The notes beneath the pieces are model-generated. The model worked only from the letters and a program-made list of their open reading frames with translations, ran no database searches and was not told the DNA's origin. A DNA stretch of 64,000 nt from RGIG7111 sp036839975. GTDB lineage: Bacteria; Bacillota; Clostridia; Peptostreptococcales; Anaerovoracaceae. Of this stretch, positions 1-9,226 are shown one piece after another (position 1 is the first letter of the stretch; each line of letters starts with the position of its first letter). Both the position numbers and the translations under genes were made by a program. The stretch covers positions 1 through 64,000 of the forward strand of contig DAISVU010000006.1 of NCBI GenBank assembly GCA_036839975.1. Reading direction: 5' to 3'.

Positions 1-292
1 ATTTCTTCGGTTATACTTTTCATCAGAGATGCTCTTTTCGATACCTTTGTTTTTTAGTAGAAACTTATTGTATCAAAGTAGCTCTCTTTTTTTATCTATT
101 TCTGTAACATATGTCTTATCACATTACAAATTGATTGGTTAAAATTCACATTAATCGATCTGCATATGTTAAAATAAACAAAAGGTACAGTCATAATCAA
201 AATAAACAACGGAGATATGCACGGCAAGCTGAACTCAATGTATATGAAATACAGAGGCACTATATTGAGAGCTCCGTTCAGGAGGGAGAAAA

Positions 293-1876
293 ATGACCGG
301 AACTGATTACAAAAAACTGCAAAACGGGAGCGATATACGAGGCGTTTCGACAGAAGGCTATCCGGGAGAGATACCAAATCTGACAGTGAAAGAAGCGACC
401 AGGATAGCCATGGGATTTCTTCTCTGGCTCATGAATAAGACGGGTAAAGAAGCCTCCGGGATAAAAGTTTCGATAGGCAGAGATCCAAGAATAACGGGCA
501 TGGAACTTAAGTACGGACTTCTAAACGGTATGGGGCCATATGACGTTAAAATACTGGATTGCGGACTTGCGTCAACTCCTGCGATGTTCATGTCGACGAT
601 ATTCCCGGAATTTGATTGTGACGGAGCGATTATGATAACGGCAAGTCATCTGCCGTTCAACCGAAACGGATTCAAATTTTTCTCAAAGGATGGAGGGCTG
701 GATAAGGAGGACATAACGCAGATCCTTGAGACAGCTTCAAGTGACAGAGCTCTGATGAAACTCAAGGCACAGCCTGTGAAAAAAAAGCCCGCGTTGGACA
801 GGATGACGAAATATACGGGGAGACCGGTTCCTCTGATGGAAACATACTGCAAACATATTCGCAATATGATAAAGCGTGAAGTGAATCATCCGGTTGCCTA
901 TTATCATCCGCTCACAGGGATGAAGATCGTAATTGATGCAGGCAACGGAAGCGGTGGATTTTATGCAGACAAAATACTGGCGCCGCTGGGTGCAGATACA
1001 AGAGGAAGCAGGTTTTTAAAACCTAACGGCAGATTTCCAAATCATGCACCGAATCCGGAGGATGAACAGGCAATCAAATCAATATGTGAAGCAGTCATCG
1101 AAAAAAAAGCGGATCTCGGTCTGATCTTTGACACCGATGTTGATCGTTCGGCGGCTGTCGACAGCAGCGGTAAAGAGATTGCAAGAAACGGGATAGTTGC
1201 AATGGCGGCGGCACTTGTAGCTGATAAGCATCCGGGTACGACTGTGGTTACGGACAGCATAACCAGCACTCAGCTTACAGATTTTCTGGAAAAAGAACTT
1301 GGACTCAAGCATTTGAGATTTAAGCGCGGATATAAAAATGTAATCAACAAAGCGATCGAGCTGAACGAGGCAGGCATAGACAGCCAGCTTGCAATAGAGA
1401 CTTCAGGACATGCGGCTTTCAAAGAAAATTTCTTTCTTGACGATGGAGCGTACCTTGCGGCTAAGGTCGTGATCAAAGCGGCAGTACTCTTTCTTGAAGG
1501 CCGCAAGATAGATTCGGTGCTTGCAAGGCTGCAGAGTCCGGCTGAGGCCGTGGAGATGCGTATTCCTATAGAAGTGGAAGATTTTGCTGCCGCAGGAGAC
1601 AGAATAATCGAAGCACTGGCGAAGTGGACGCGGCGACAGGACGGGATGCATGTCGTGACACCGAATTATGAGGGGGTGCGCATAGCATTTAATGAAACGG
1701 GAGCGGCCGGTGTCAAAGGCTGGTGCCTGCTGCGAAAATCTCTGCATGATCCTCTTCTGCCTCTTAATATAGAATCCGAGGTAAAAGGAGGCTGCAAAAA
1801 AATCGCGGACATCCTGTTGGATGCGCTTAAAGAGTTTGATGAATTGGATCTTGAAGCATTGCTGCAGCAGGAATGA
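293..1876 (+). CDS. phosphohexomutase (phosphoglucomutase/phosphomannomutase family)
   Basis: A 527-residue alpha-D-phosphohexomutase, interconverting hexose 1- and 6-phosphates in the cytoplasm. Visible signatures are the phosphoserine loop TASHLP near residue 109, the metal loop DTDVDRS near 281 and the sugar-binding ETSGHAAF near 368, in family order. The first ATG is chosen because GGAGGGAG lies 4-5 bases upstream. It is transcribed alone, and its TGA abuts the stop codon of the convergent mrp gene with no spacer. The sugar specificity (glucose versus mannose, or a cell-wall sugar) cannot be read from the motifs. The 292 bases upstream are AT-rich and hold no gene I can support. Confidence 0.9.
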   Translation: MTGTDYKKLQNGSDIRGVSTEGYPGEIPNLTVKEATRIAMGFLLWLMNKTGKEASGIKVSIGRDPRITGMELKYGLLNGMGPYDVKILDCGLASTPAMFMSTIFPEFDCDGAIMITASHLPFNRNGFKFFSKDGGLDKEDITQILETASSDRALMKLKAQPVKKKPALDRMTKYTGRPVPLMETYCKHIRNMIKREVNHPVAYYHPLTGMKIVIDAGNGSGGFYADKILAPLGADTRGSRFLKPNGRFPNHAPNPEDEQAIKSICEAVIEKKADLGLIFDTDVDRSAAVDSSGKEIARNGIVAMAAALVADKHPGTTVVTDSITSTQLTDFLEKELGLKHLRFKRGYKNVINKAIELNEAGIDSQLAIETSGHAAFKENFFLDDGAYLAAKVVIKAAVLFLEGRKIDSVLARLQSPAEAVEMRIPIEVEDFAAAGDRIIEALAKWTRRQDGMHVVTPNYEGVRIAFNETGAAGVKGWCLLRKSLHDPLLPLNIESEVKGGCKKIADILLDALKEFDELDLEALLQQE

Positions 1877-2692
1877 TCATGCCATTATCACCTGAAGCAT
1901 TCTGTCGAGCCAAGACCCTTCAAACAGTTCCATATTTCCGGAGTCACAGCCTGCTGCGATCTTTGAATTGAAAGGTATTTGTGCGGTATAGTCGATATTG
2001 TATTGGGCTGCGAGTTCATCTACACGGCTCCTGCCGAAAACTTCGATTTTGGCGCCGCAGCAGGGGCATTCAACATAGCTCATGTTTTCAACTATACCCA
2101 GAACAGGAATGTTCATGATCTGCGCCATGGTCACAGCTTTCCCCACGATCATAGTTACCAGTTCCTGAGGAGATGTCGTCAGTATGATACCGTCAAGTGG
2201 AATTGATTGGAATACGGAAAGAGGGACGTCACCAGTGCCGGGGGGCATATCTATGAACATTATGTCTATATCGCCCCAGATTACATTAGTCCAAAATTCT
2301 TCGACAGTCTGCGCGATTATCGGACCTCTGTATATTACCGGAGTGGTTTCCTTGTCCAGAAGAAGGTTTATTGACATGAGTTCTATACCGCTGCTTGATT
2401 TTGCGGGGTAAAGCGCATCCTCTGCAGCACCGATTTCCTCCGCGGGCTTGATCATTTTGGGGATCGAAGGCCCTGTGATGTCGGCGTCGAGTATAGCAGT
2501 TCGGTAGCCTGCACGCTGTGCGAGCACGGCAAGCATTGCGGTCACGGAAGATTTGCCTACGCCGCCTTTACCGCTCATAACGCCTATAACTTTCCTGATA
2601 TCGCTCAATTCATGGGGGGTTTTAATAAAGTCTTTTGGATCAGGTTGTCTTTCATCGCATGCTGAGCAATCATGATTGCAGTTGGTATCCAT
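1877..2692 (-). CDS. Mrp/NBP35-family Fe-S cluster carrier ATPase
   Basis: A 271-residue MRP/ApbC-type P-loop ATPase that probably carries and inserts Fe-S clusters in the cytosol. The deviant Walker A SGKGGVGKSS is near residue 40. An N-terminal cluster CNHDCSAC (from residue 5) and a late CPCC motif (near 209) would hold Fe-S clusters. The start is odd: a TGA precedes the ATG directly in frame, and the only good Shine-Dalgarno (AAAGGAG) is about 30 bases upstream, too far for normal use. The gene lies downstream of the DUF134 regulator on the same strand. DUF134 and Mrp-type ATPases are recurrent neighbours, so common control is likely. Confidence 0.88.
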   Translation of the reverse strand: MDTNCNHDCSACDERQPDPKDFIKTPHELSDIRKVIGVMSGKGGVGKSSVTAMLAVLAQRAGYRTAILDADITGPSIPKMIKPAEEIGAAEDALYPAKSSSGIELMSINLLLDKETTPVIYRGPIIAQTVEEFWTNVIWGDIDIMFIDMPPGTGDVPLSVFQSIPLDGIILTTSPQELVTMIVGKAVTMAQIMNIPVLGIVENMSYVECPCCGAKIEVFGRSRVDELAAQYNIDYTAQIPFNSKIAAGCDSGNMELFEGSWLDRMLQVIMA

Positions 2693-2819
2693 TTTAAGTC
2701 AGGCACGTATCCGCGCGCCACTCCTTTCTAAACTCTGGTTACAGAGCAATAACTTACATATGGTATTTAAACGGGCCGGTATATTCAACGATTCATCAGT
2801 TTCGAGAATCATTAGATAA

Positions 2820-3187
2820 TCAAAGGTTTTGTGATGCCGGCGCCGGATTATTTTGCTGCCTGTCTTTACAGTCACAGCCGCAGCCGTTATCTTTGCCGTC
2901 ACAGATGCTGTACTGCCCGCCGTCGACTGTCACAGTTCGGCGCCGTTTACCAGGCACTGTGCGAGTTTTCTGCGCGCGCTGTTGTATATGGACTGCGCTG
3001 TTGAGCGTGCAATGTCCATGCGCTGTGAACATTCTTCCTGATTGAGATTTAAAAGATCGATCAGCCGTATAGCTTCAAATTCATCGACTGTCATTTTTAT
3101 GATTTCTCCGTTTCCTGAGCCTACCGGAGCGAAGCGGGTATTTTCGGGCATCAAACAGATACGCCTTTGCTTTTGAGGCCTTGGCAC
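2820..3187 (-). pseudogene. DUF134 (UPF0251) DNA-binding protein, frameshifted
   Basis: The first frame (3187 to 2930) gives a typical DUF134 start (VPRPQKQRRICLMPE), the TVDEFEAIRLIDL block and the helix-turn-helix block ending in CLVNGAEL. It then meets TGA. The adjacent frame continues with VTVDGGQYSICDGKDNGCG, the cysteine-rich C-terminus the family normally carries, ending at 2820. Reading on requires stepping back one base at about 2932, as if CTGGTG had become CTGTG. The GTG start at 3187 is preceded by AGAAGGTG at normal distance and matches the family N-terminus, so the longer upstream reading is not used. This could be a true single-base loss, a sequencing error or a -1 frameshift. 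The role is inferred to be a small regulator of the mrp gene downstream. Confidence 0.72.
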
Positions 3188-3215
3188 GGTTGTCACCTTC
3201 TTTCTTTTCACAACA

Positions 3216-3243
3216 ATTATACACTGTAAACGGCATATGTCAA
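3216..3243 (-). promoter_or_regulatory. sigma-A promoter of the DUF134-mrp unit
   Basis: On the minus strand TTGACA (3243-3238) and TATAAT (3221-3216) are separated by 16 bases. Both hexamers are perfect consensus. Transcription would begin about 20 bases before the GTG start at 3187. Confidence 0.75.
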
Positions 3244-3293
3244 ATAAGCATAAAGAACTTATTACAATACTGCGGACACATTTAAAAGTTCGC

Positions 3294-3890
3294 TTAGAAG
3301 CGAGTGTATCCGGAGACCTTATCACCGGAGAAAATTACGGTATATCCGTGACCCGGTGCGGGAAGCCAATTGAAAGGATTCTGTACAGCGCCCGGGAAGA
3401 TGCTGTTCATGATCATCACAATAGGACCGGCGTGGCATATGACTATAGAGGTGTGTGAACTTGAATTTTCTGCCGCAGAGGTCACAATTTTGAATCCTGA
3501 CATTACTCTTTCGGTAAATTCATTGAAACTTTCGCCTCCGGGAGCCGGTCTGTCACCGCTTTTGTCGCCATACCATTCGATGTAGTCCGGGTGGTTTTTA
3601 AGATCTTCAAATGTATAGTTTTCAAATTCGCCAAAAGACATTTCCTTCAGATCATCAACAGGCGTGTGTATTATGTCACCGTATATTATATTTAACGTCT
3701 GCTCAGTGCGAAGCATGCCGGAGGTGAAAAACGCAGCGCCATCTTTTTTCGGATATATCTTTGCGGCAGCTCTATTTTTCAGTGCTTTAACACCGGCCTC
3801 TGTAAGAGGGAGGTCGGTCGTGCCGTAAAGTTTCTTTTGCTGATTTCCTTCTGTGATACCGTGTCGTATCATATGCACACGTATTAGCAT
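3294..3890 (-). CDS. histidine phosphatase family protein (phosphoglycerate mutase-like)
   Basis: A 198-residue member of the branch-1 histidine phosphatases. The phosphohistidine motif MIRHGITEG is at residues 7-15 and the second catalytic histidine is in VICHAGPI near the C-terminus. The start at 3890 is chosen because AAAGGGG lies just upstream; the open frame extends 25 codons further but would overlap bioY. It follows bioY by 28 bases and is probably co-transcribed from the birA promoter. The family includes alpha-ribazole phosphatase (CobC), phosphoglycerate mutases and broad phosphatases, and nothing here decides between them. No cobalamin genes are present. Confidence 0.82.
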   Translation of the reverse strand: MLIRVHMIRHGITEGNQQKKLYGTTDLPLTEAGVKALKNRAAAKIYPKKDGAAFFTSGMLRTEQTLNIIYGDIIHTPVDDLKEMSFGEFENYTFEDLKNHPDYIEWYGDKSGDRPAPGGESFNEFTERVMSGFKIVTSAAENSSSHTSIVICHAGPIVMIMNSIFPGAVQNPFNWLPAPGHGYTVIFSGDKVSGYTRF

Positions 3891-3918
3891 GTATTTTCCC
3901 CTTTGCTGTCCGCCGGTT

Positions 3919-4638
3919 TTATCTAGTATGCCGGCACGGTATAAAAGGTCTGAGCTTTTTGACAAGTATCACGGCCGCTGTGATTTTAAGGGCATCACCT
4001 ATCAGGAATGGAATCACACATGTTAGGAGTGCCGCTGCAAGACCGATACCTGAGATATGCATATACCATGCAGTGCCGAGAGTGTAGCAGAGTGCAAGAC
4101 CGACGATCATTCCGAATTCCAGTATAAAATATCGCACTGCCTCTTTTTTATTTTTATCAGGCGCATTTGAAGCATGTCCTGAAGTGTCGTGATATGAAAT
4201 GCGATCCGGTGTTCCGCTTTTAGCTTCCGCTGTCTTTTCAACCGGGTTTTCTGTTTCAGATCTTTGCTTTGCAATACGGAAAACGCTGTCTGAAACAAGA
4301 CCTGTAAAAAGTGCGGCAGGGATGTATCCTATTATGTATCCTCCGGTCGGTCCTGTTATGATTCCGATTCCGCCTGTGAAACTGTGAAATACCGGTACGC
4401 CTATGGCGCCAAGCAGAACATATATGATGATGCTTATGCTTCCGTATTTTGCTCCCAGAAGCCCTCCTGCCAAAAATACCGCAAGTGTTGCCAGATTTAT
4501 CGGAACAGGTGTGAACGGAAGCGGTACAGATATCCATGAGCAGGCCGCCGTCACAGCTGCAAGAAGAGCCGTAAGCGTCATATATATGACCGGTGAAGTT
4601 GAGGATTTTTGTTTTGTTTTGATTTGTGTTTCATTCAT
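3919..4638 (-). CDS. bioY: BioY biotin transporter substrate-binding subunit
   Basis: A 239-residue membrane protein of the BioY family, the S-component of a biotin ECF transporter. The N-terminal helices and the signature around PLPFTPVPINLATL and GPTGGYIIGY are typical. Ordinary BioY proteins are near 190 residues; the excess is a hydrophilic loop at about residues 122-166, rich in K, E, S and T, between two membrane helices. GGAGG lies about 11 bases before the ATG. No EcfA/EcfT genes are in the window, so a shared energising module is expected elsewhere. It lies directly downstream of birA and is inferred to be under BirA control. Confidence 0.92.
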   Translation of the reverse strand: MNETQIKTKQKSSTSPVIYMTLTALLAAVTAACSWISVPLPFTPVPINLATLAVFLAGGLLGAKYGSISIIIYVLLGAIGVPVFHSFTGGIGIITGPTGGYIIGYIPAALFTGLVSDSVFRIAKQRSETENPVEKTAEAKSGTPDRISYHDTSGHASNAPDKNKKEAVRYFILEFGMIVGLALCYTLGTAWYMHISGIGLAAALLTCVIPFLIGDALKITAAVILVKKLRPFIPCRHTR

Positions 4639-4686
4639 AATGGTTTTTTCCTCCGTATATTGTTGATAATCTGCGGTGTTTGTGTT

Positions 4687-5691
4687 TTAAACATTCTGCA
4701 GTCTGATACTTATCTCACCGGCTGTCAGAGTTTCTTGCACTCCATCTTCATATCTTACAGTGAGCCCTCCGGTATCATCGATCGCAACAGCATGAGCCGG
4801 CCTGCCCGGTGTGCCGCCACCGAATCCCTGCTTATACACCGTCACGTCATGATTCAGAACCATAGAATGTGACCTGTAGTAAGGAAGGAAATTTTCAGGG
4901 ACGAGATCCGCGGTCAGAAGCATGAATTCATTTATTATCTCTGCAGCAAGTCTGCTTCTGAATGCCGGCCTGTTGTGTTTATAAAGCGCGCCGTAAATGT
5001 CCCTGATGTCATCAGGAACTTTAGTGAAACTGCAGTTTACACCGATGCCGATGACTACAGATTCTATCTGTCCGCTTTCAAAGCTTGTGACGGCCTCGGT
5101 GAGAATACCGCAGACTTTCTTTCCGAAAGCAAATATATCGTTTACCCATTTTATCTGCGGTTCGATATCGGTAAGCTTTTCGATCGCCTTTGATACAGCG
5201 ACTGACGCAGCTGTTGTAAGGAGTCCGGATCGCGAAATATCAAAGGAAGGCTTCATCAGAAAACTCATGTAAAGGCCGCTGTCAGCAGGTGAATGGAAGC
5301 TCCTGTCCAGACGACCTTTGCCGGAGGTCTGTTCGTTTGCTATGATCACTGCTGCATTGCCTGCCGCGTTTATAAACGCAGCTGATCCGGCCATGTTTTT
5401 TGCAGTATCGTTTGTGGATGTAACCGACGCGTATACAAAGAGCGGAAGTTCCTGCAGTTCATCATTGAGACCGGCTCTTATCGCAGGCGCTGAAATCATA
5501 TCGCTTTTTTCTGAAAGCACGTAACCTGAACCGGCTGATGCGGCTATTGAAAAGCCGCTGATTCTCAGGCTGTTTACTGCTTTATTGACTGCCGCACGGG
5601 AAACTCCTATAGTTTGTGAAAGCATCTGTCCGGATACGGGTCTGCCTCTGTTTTCTTCAAGTATCTTTATTATCTTTTCTTTGGTAGACAT
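4687..5691 (-). CDS. birA: BirA bifunctional biotin-protein ligase / repressor
   Basis: A 334-residue group II biotin ligase: an N-terminal winged helix (KEKIIKILEENRGRPVSGQ region, residues 3-65), a catalytic core with the biotin loop GKGRLDRSFHSP and the KWVNDIF strand, and a small C-terminal SH3-like domain. It makes biotinyl-AMP, biotinylates acyl carrier domains and represses biotin genes when saturated. The start at 5691 is chosen over an ATG 16 codons upstream because AAAGGA sits at ideal spacing and the upstream codons overlap the promoter. It heads a birA-bioY-phosphatase unit, and its own promoter carries a BirA-type operator. Confidence 0.95.
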   Translation of the reverse strand: MSTKEKIIKILEENRGRPVSGQMLSQTIGVSRAAVNKAVNSLRISGFSIAASAGSGYVLSEKSDMISAPAIRAGLNDELQELPLFVYASVTSTNDTAKNMAGSAAFINAAGNAAVIIANEQTSGKGRLDRSFHSPADSGLYMSFLMKPSFDISRSGLLTTAASVAVSKAIEKLTDIEPQIKWVNDIFAFGKKVCGILTEAVTSFESGQIESVVIGIGVNCSFTKVPDDIRDIYGALYKHNRPAFRSRLAAEIINEFMLLTADLVPENFLPYYRSHSMVLNHDVTVYKQGFGGGTPGRPAHAVAIDDTGGLTVRYEDGVQETLTAGEISIRLQNV

Positions 5692-5710
5692 GAAGTTCCT
5701 TTCATAAAAA

Positions 5711-5739
5711 ATTATATGCGCCGCTGAAGGCGATGTCAA
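5711..5739 (-). promoter_or_regulatory. consensus promoter of birA-bioY
   Basis: Minus-strand TTGACA (5739-5734), a 17-base spacer and TATAAT (5716-5711): a perfect sigma-A promoter. The -35 hexamer is also one arm of the operator at 5734-5763, so bound BirA would block polymerase. The start point should fall about 15 bases before the birA ATG. Confidence 0.85.
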
Positions 5740-5763
5740 CCTAAAAACAAACTAAGGTTGACA
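5734..5763. promoter_or_regulatory. BirA operator (biotin repressor box)
   Basis: Perfect inverted repeat TGTCAACCT / AGGTTGACA separated by 12 bases. Counted as TGTCAACC-N14-GGTTGACA it matches the known BirA-box architecture of Firmicutes (WTGTWAACY with an N14-16 spacer, recalled from comparative studies). It overlaps the birA -35 hexamer and is adjacent to a BirA with an N-terminal winged helix, which together make autoregulation likely. Confidence 0.85.
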
Positions 5764-5826
5764 ATGGTAAAACAGATTAAAATAGGATGCGCAGGAATCA
5801 TTCAAATAAAAATATTTTTATGACGA

Positions 5827-7395
5827 TCACGCAAACTGGCTGTTGTAAAGTTCAGTATAAAAGCCGTTTTGAGCCAGCAGTGCATCGTGAGTGCCCTGTT
5901 CGATTATATCACCTTCATTCATTACGAGGCTGTTGTCGGCATCTTTTACAGTAGTACAGTCTGTGCGCGATTATGAAACTTGTGCGTCCCTTCATGAGGC
6001 GCTGCATAGCCTGATGGATGAGCCGTTCTGTTCGTGTGTCTACAGCGCTTGTGGCCTCATCGAGTATAAGCACTGTGGTCTGTCCGCGAGCATAGCGCGC
6101 GCTATTGTCAGAAGCTGTTTCTGCCCCTGTGAGATATTAGAGGCTTCTTCATTGATTTCCATGCTATAGCCATTGGACTGTGACATTATAAAGTGGTGGA
6201 TATGTGCGGCTTTTGCCGCATTGATGACTTCATCATCGGTTGCATCCGGGGTAGCGTAACGGATATTATCCATGATGCTTCCGTTGAAAAGTCATGTGTC
6301 CTGCAGCGCCATGCTGAATTTGCCGCGCAGACTGTTTCTGCCGTAATCTTTTATATTCATCCCGTCTGCGTATATTGCACCGCCGTTTAATTCATAGTAA
6401 CGCAGCATTAGTTTGACTATAGTGGTCTTGCCTGCGCCTGTAGGATCGACGATCGCTACACGGCTGCCGGGCGCCGCATCATATGAGAAATCTCTGATTA
6501 CTATATTGCCGGGATCGTAGCCGAATTGCACGTGGTCAAATATGATTCTTCCTTCGTGCGACATTTCCGGATGTGCTGAATCCGTTTTTTCAATGTCAGC
6601 AGAGGAAGTGCCTGCTGTATATAAAGAGCCTGCGTCTTTAGGGCTATAAAATGAAGGAGTCCTGTCTGCACTGGTATCTTCAGATGCCGCATCACAGACA
6701 GTTCCGTATGCATCGGCTTCATCATCTTCATTCATGAATTCAAAAACTCTTTCGGCAGCTGCTGCAGTAGACTGCAGCATGTTTACCAGATTTGCCACTT
6801 GTGAGATCGGCTGGTTGAATGAACGTACATACTGGATGAATGCCTGAATGTTTCCGATTGAGATCTTACCGTGAAGCGCAAGATATCCGCCAAGTATGCA
6901 GATGCCGACATATGCGAGGGTACCGACAAATTGTGTCATAGGCATCATGAGGCCTGAAAGGAATTGTGATTTCCATGCGGAAGTACAGAGCTTTTCGGAC
7001 AAGTTTTTTCTCAGCTCATAGACTATATTCTGCGATACGCCGGCCATTATGTAACCTTGCGCCCATGAAAATGTAAAACTGAGACAGTAAAGTCCCGTGA
7101 GGAGCAGAAGTATTCCGGCAAGTTTTTCAAAGTCTATACCCGTTCCGCCTGTCAGACCTCCGGCGACAACATCCGTTGTATCGCCCAAAATTGCAGGGGC
7201 GACGATTGTAAATACTGTGCTGACGATCGCAAATATGAACACGAAGATAACCTTTATTCTATACGATTTTATATATTTCAGCAGGTTTCTTACAGTGCCT
7301 TTGAAGTCTTTTGCCTTTTCACCGGACATCATTTTATCTGTACCGTGGCCGACAGGTCTTCCGCCTGCTCCGGACGTATTTCTTTCTGCTGACAT
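5827..7395 (-). pseudogene. ABC exporter half-transporter, second subunit, decayed
   Basis: Remnant of an ABCB/MDR-type exporter subunit. Lesions seen: (1) the membrane domain jumps from the first two helices (about residue 137) to the last helices, missing roughly 140 residues in frame; (2) the Walker A reads DPTGAGKT where the family has GPTGAGKT; (3) TGA at 6294-6292 in QDT-stop-LFNG, where homologues have tryptophan; (4) a one-base loss near 6080 just before VLILDEATSAVD; (5) a one-base gain near 5955 in the H-loop region, after which the frame is restored to a normal end at 5827. The ATG at 7395 overlaps the ancestral stop of the upstream subunit. A non-conserved linker rich in S, T, D and E precedes the ATPase domain. 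It cannot encode a working transporter. Confidence 0.88.
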
Positions 7396-9226
7396 CACAA
7401 CCGCTCCCTTCCGAGTTCTTCTTTACTGAGCTGCGAGAGTGCGATCTACTTATATATACCGCAGTTTTCCATCAACTGCGCATGTGTGCCGGTGCCGGCG
7501 ATGCGCTCTTCGTTTAAGACTATGATACGGTCGGCGCACATGATCGTATTGATTCTTTGCATTGTGCTGTTTCCGGTATGGTTCTTGAGCGCTTTTCTGA
7601 GAGCTCTGTCTGTCTTAAAGTCAAGCGCTGAGAAACTTTCATCAAAAATATATATTTGAGGCTGCTTTATGAGTGCGCGTGCGATTGAAAGCCGCTGCTT
7701 CTGCCCGCCGGAAATATTTGTACCTCCCTGAGATACGGTCTGCAGCATTCCTTCGGGTTTTTCCGATATGAAGTCGAATGCCTGAGCTGTCTTTGCAGCT
7801 GCAGTGAGTTCCTCATCTGAGGCATCATCGCATCCAAGCTTTAAGTTGGATGCGATGGTTCCCGAAAAGAGCACGCCTTTTTGAGATACATATCCTATTT
7901 TATCGCGCAGCGCAGCCAATTTAATATCGCGGATGTCAGTACCGTCAAGCAGTATACTGCCTTCTGTAACATCATAAAATCGGGGTATGAGACTTATCAG
8001 TGTTGATTTCCCGCTTCCTGTGCCTCCTATAAATGCTGTAACCTGACCCGGTCTGGCGATGAAGCTGATATCTGTGAGTGTTTTTTCCTCTGCGCCGGGT
8101 GAGGAAAAACTGACATTCCTGAATTCTAAAGTACCGCCTGCGGCTGAGTTTCCATCGTTAATTACCGGCTCGCGGACGGTATGGCATTCGCCGTCAGTGC
8201 GGTCTTTCGGTCCATAAGCGCTCGCGCCTTTATCCAAAAATGCTTTTGCAGTTTCTTTTGATACTTTGTATGATGGGTCTTTTATACTCGGGTCAACTTT
8301 GAGCACTGCACCGATCCTTCTCATAGACACCGCTATGCACGGAATCATTATGAACATCATTGCGATGAAAAGAAAAGACATGATGATATGCATCGCATAC
8401 TGTAAGATAGCCATCATTTCACCGATCATGAGATCGTTTGTTTCTATAAGCTTTGCACCGAACCATACGATCATTACACTGCATATGTTCATGATGATCA
8501 TGAGTGCGGGGAACATAAACGACATGGCTCTGTTGATGAAAACATTTATCTTAGTCAGATCCAGCTTCGCAGCATCAAATCTGTCTTCTTCGAACTTTTC
8601 GGAATTGAAAGCACATACGACCAGCAGCCCTGAAAGCCGTTCCTTGATAAGCAGGTTAAGCAAGCTTTGTCTGCATTATTTTGAATTTCGGTATCGCAAG
8701 TATAAAAAGGAACGGCATTATTATGAGTATCGTTCCAAGTGTAACCCCCCAGTACCCATGTGAGCTGAGTCGTGTTTTTTAATACGTTGATGAGTTCCCC
8801 GATCCCCATTATAGGGGCAAAACACGCTATCCTCAGAATCATGACAGTGCTCATCTGCACTGTCATGATATCATTTGTAGAACGTGTGATCAGTGAAGTT
8901 GTGGAGAACTGCTCTGTCTCGGCAGCAGAAAATGCAGTGACTTGTCTGAAGAGCGCTGAACGCATGTCTCGTGAAGACTTTGCGGCGATGCGTGATGCGA
9001 ATAAAGCGGATGTTATTGCGCAAACCATGCTTCCGGCGGCCACTGTTATCATTATCAGACCCGTGCTTCTTATAATGTAAGTGTTCCGGGTGAGTATCCA
9101 TTTATTTATGATGTCGGACAGATATCCTGGAAGTGCGAGTTCACACATGGCTTGTCCGAAAAGCAGCGCAACAGTAAGAGCTGCCGCGGGCAGGTAAGGT
9201 CTGAAATATGCCCTTGTGTATTTCAT
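7395..9226 (-). pseudogene. ABC exporter half-transporter, first subunit, frameshifted
   Basis: First subunit of the exporter pair, starting with an ATG that overlaps the marR stop (ATGA). The membrane domain runs normally to TQLTWVLG. One extra base in a six-G run at 8745-8750 and another extra base near 8668 are then needed to rejoin KERLSGLLVVCAF. The ATPase domain has Walker A GGTGSGKS, signature NISGGQKQ and Walker B IYIFDES, but a few residues are missing before MQRINT. A TAG at 7448-7446 ends the frame after GIYK, where homologues have glutamate; sixteen more sense codons follow to the TGA that overlaps the next gene. With the second subunit it would have formed a heterodimeric exporter. 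Confidence 0.85.

Noticed and set aside
2699..2902. 67-codon minus-strand frame between DUF134 and mrp
   Set aside because: Its 5' half is the DUF134 cysteine tail in the wrong frame; it may only be a leader relic.
6292..6294. UGA read as tryptophan (recoded genetic code), because TGA replaces a tryptophan in the second ABC subunit
   Set aside because: TGA is the ordinary terminator of many intact genes here (pgm, mrp, nadA, the FHA-SEDS gene, lepB neighbours), and tryptophan is TGG throughout. The gene has several other lesions, so plain nonsense is simpler.
8266..8763. 165-codon open frame on the plus strand
   Set aside because: It is antisense to the conserved membrane domain of the first ABC subunit, lacks a ribosome site and has no recognisable family.
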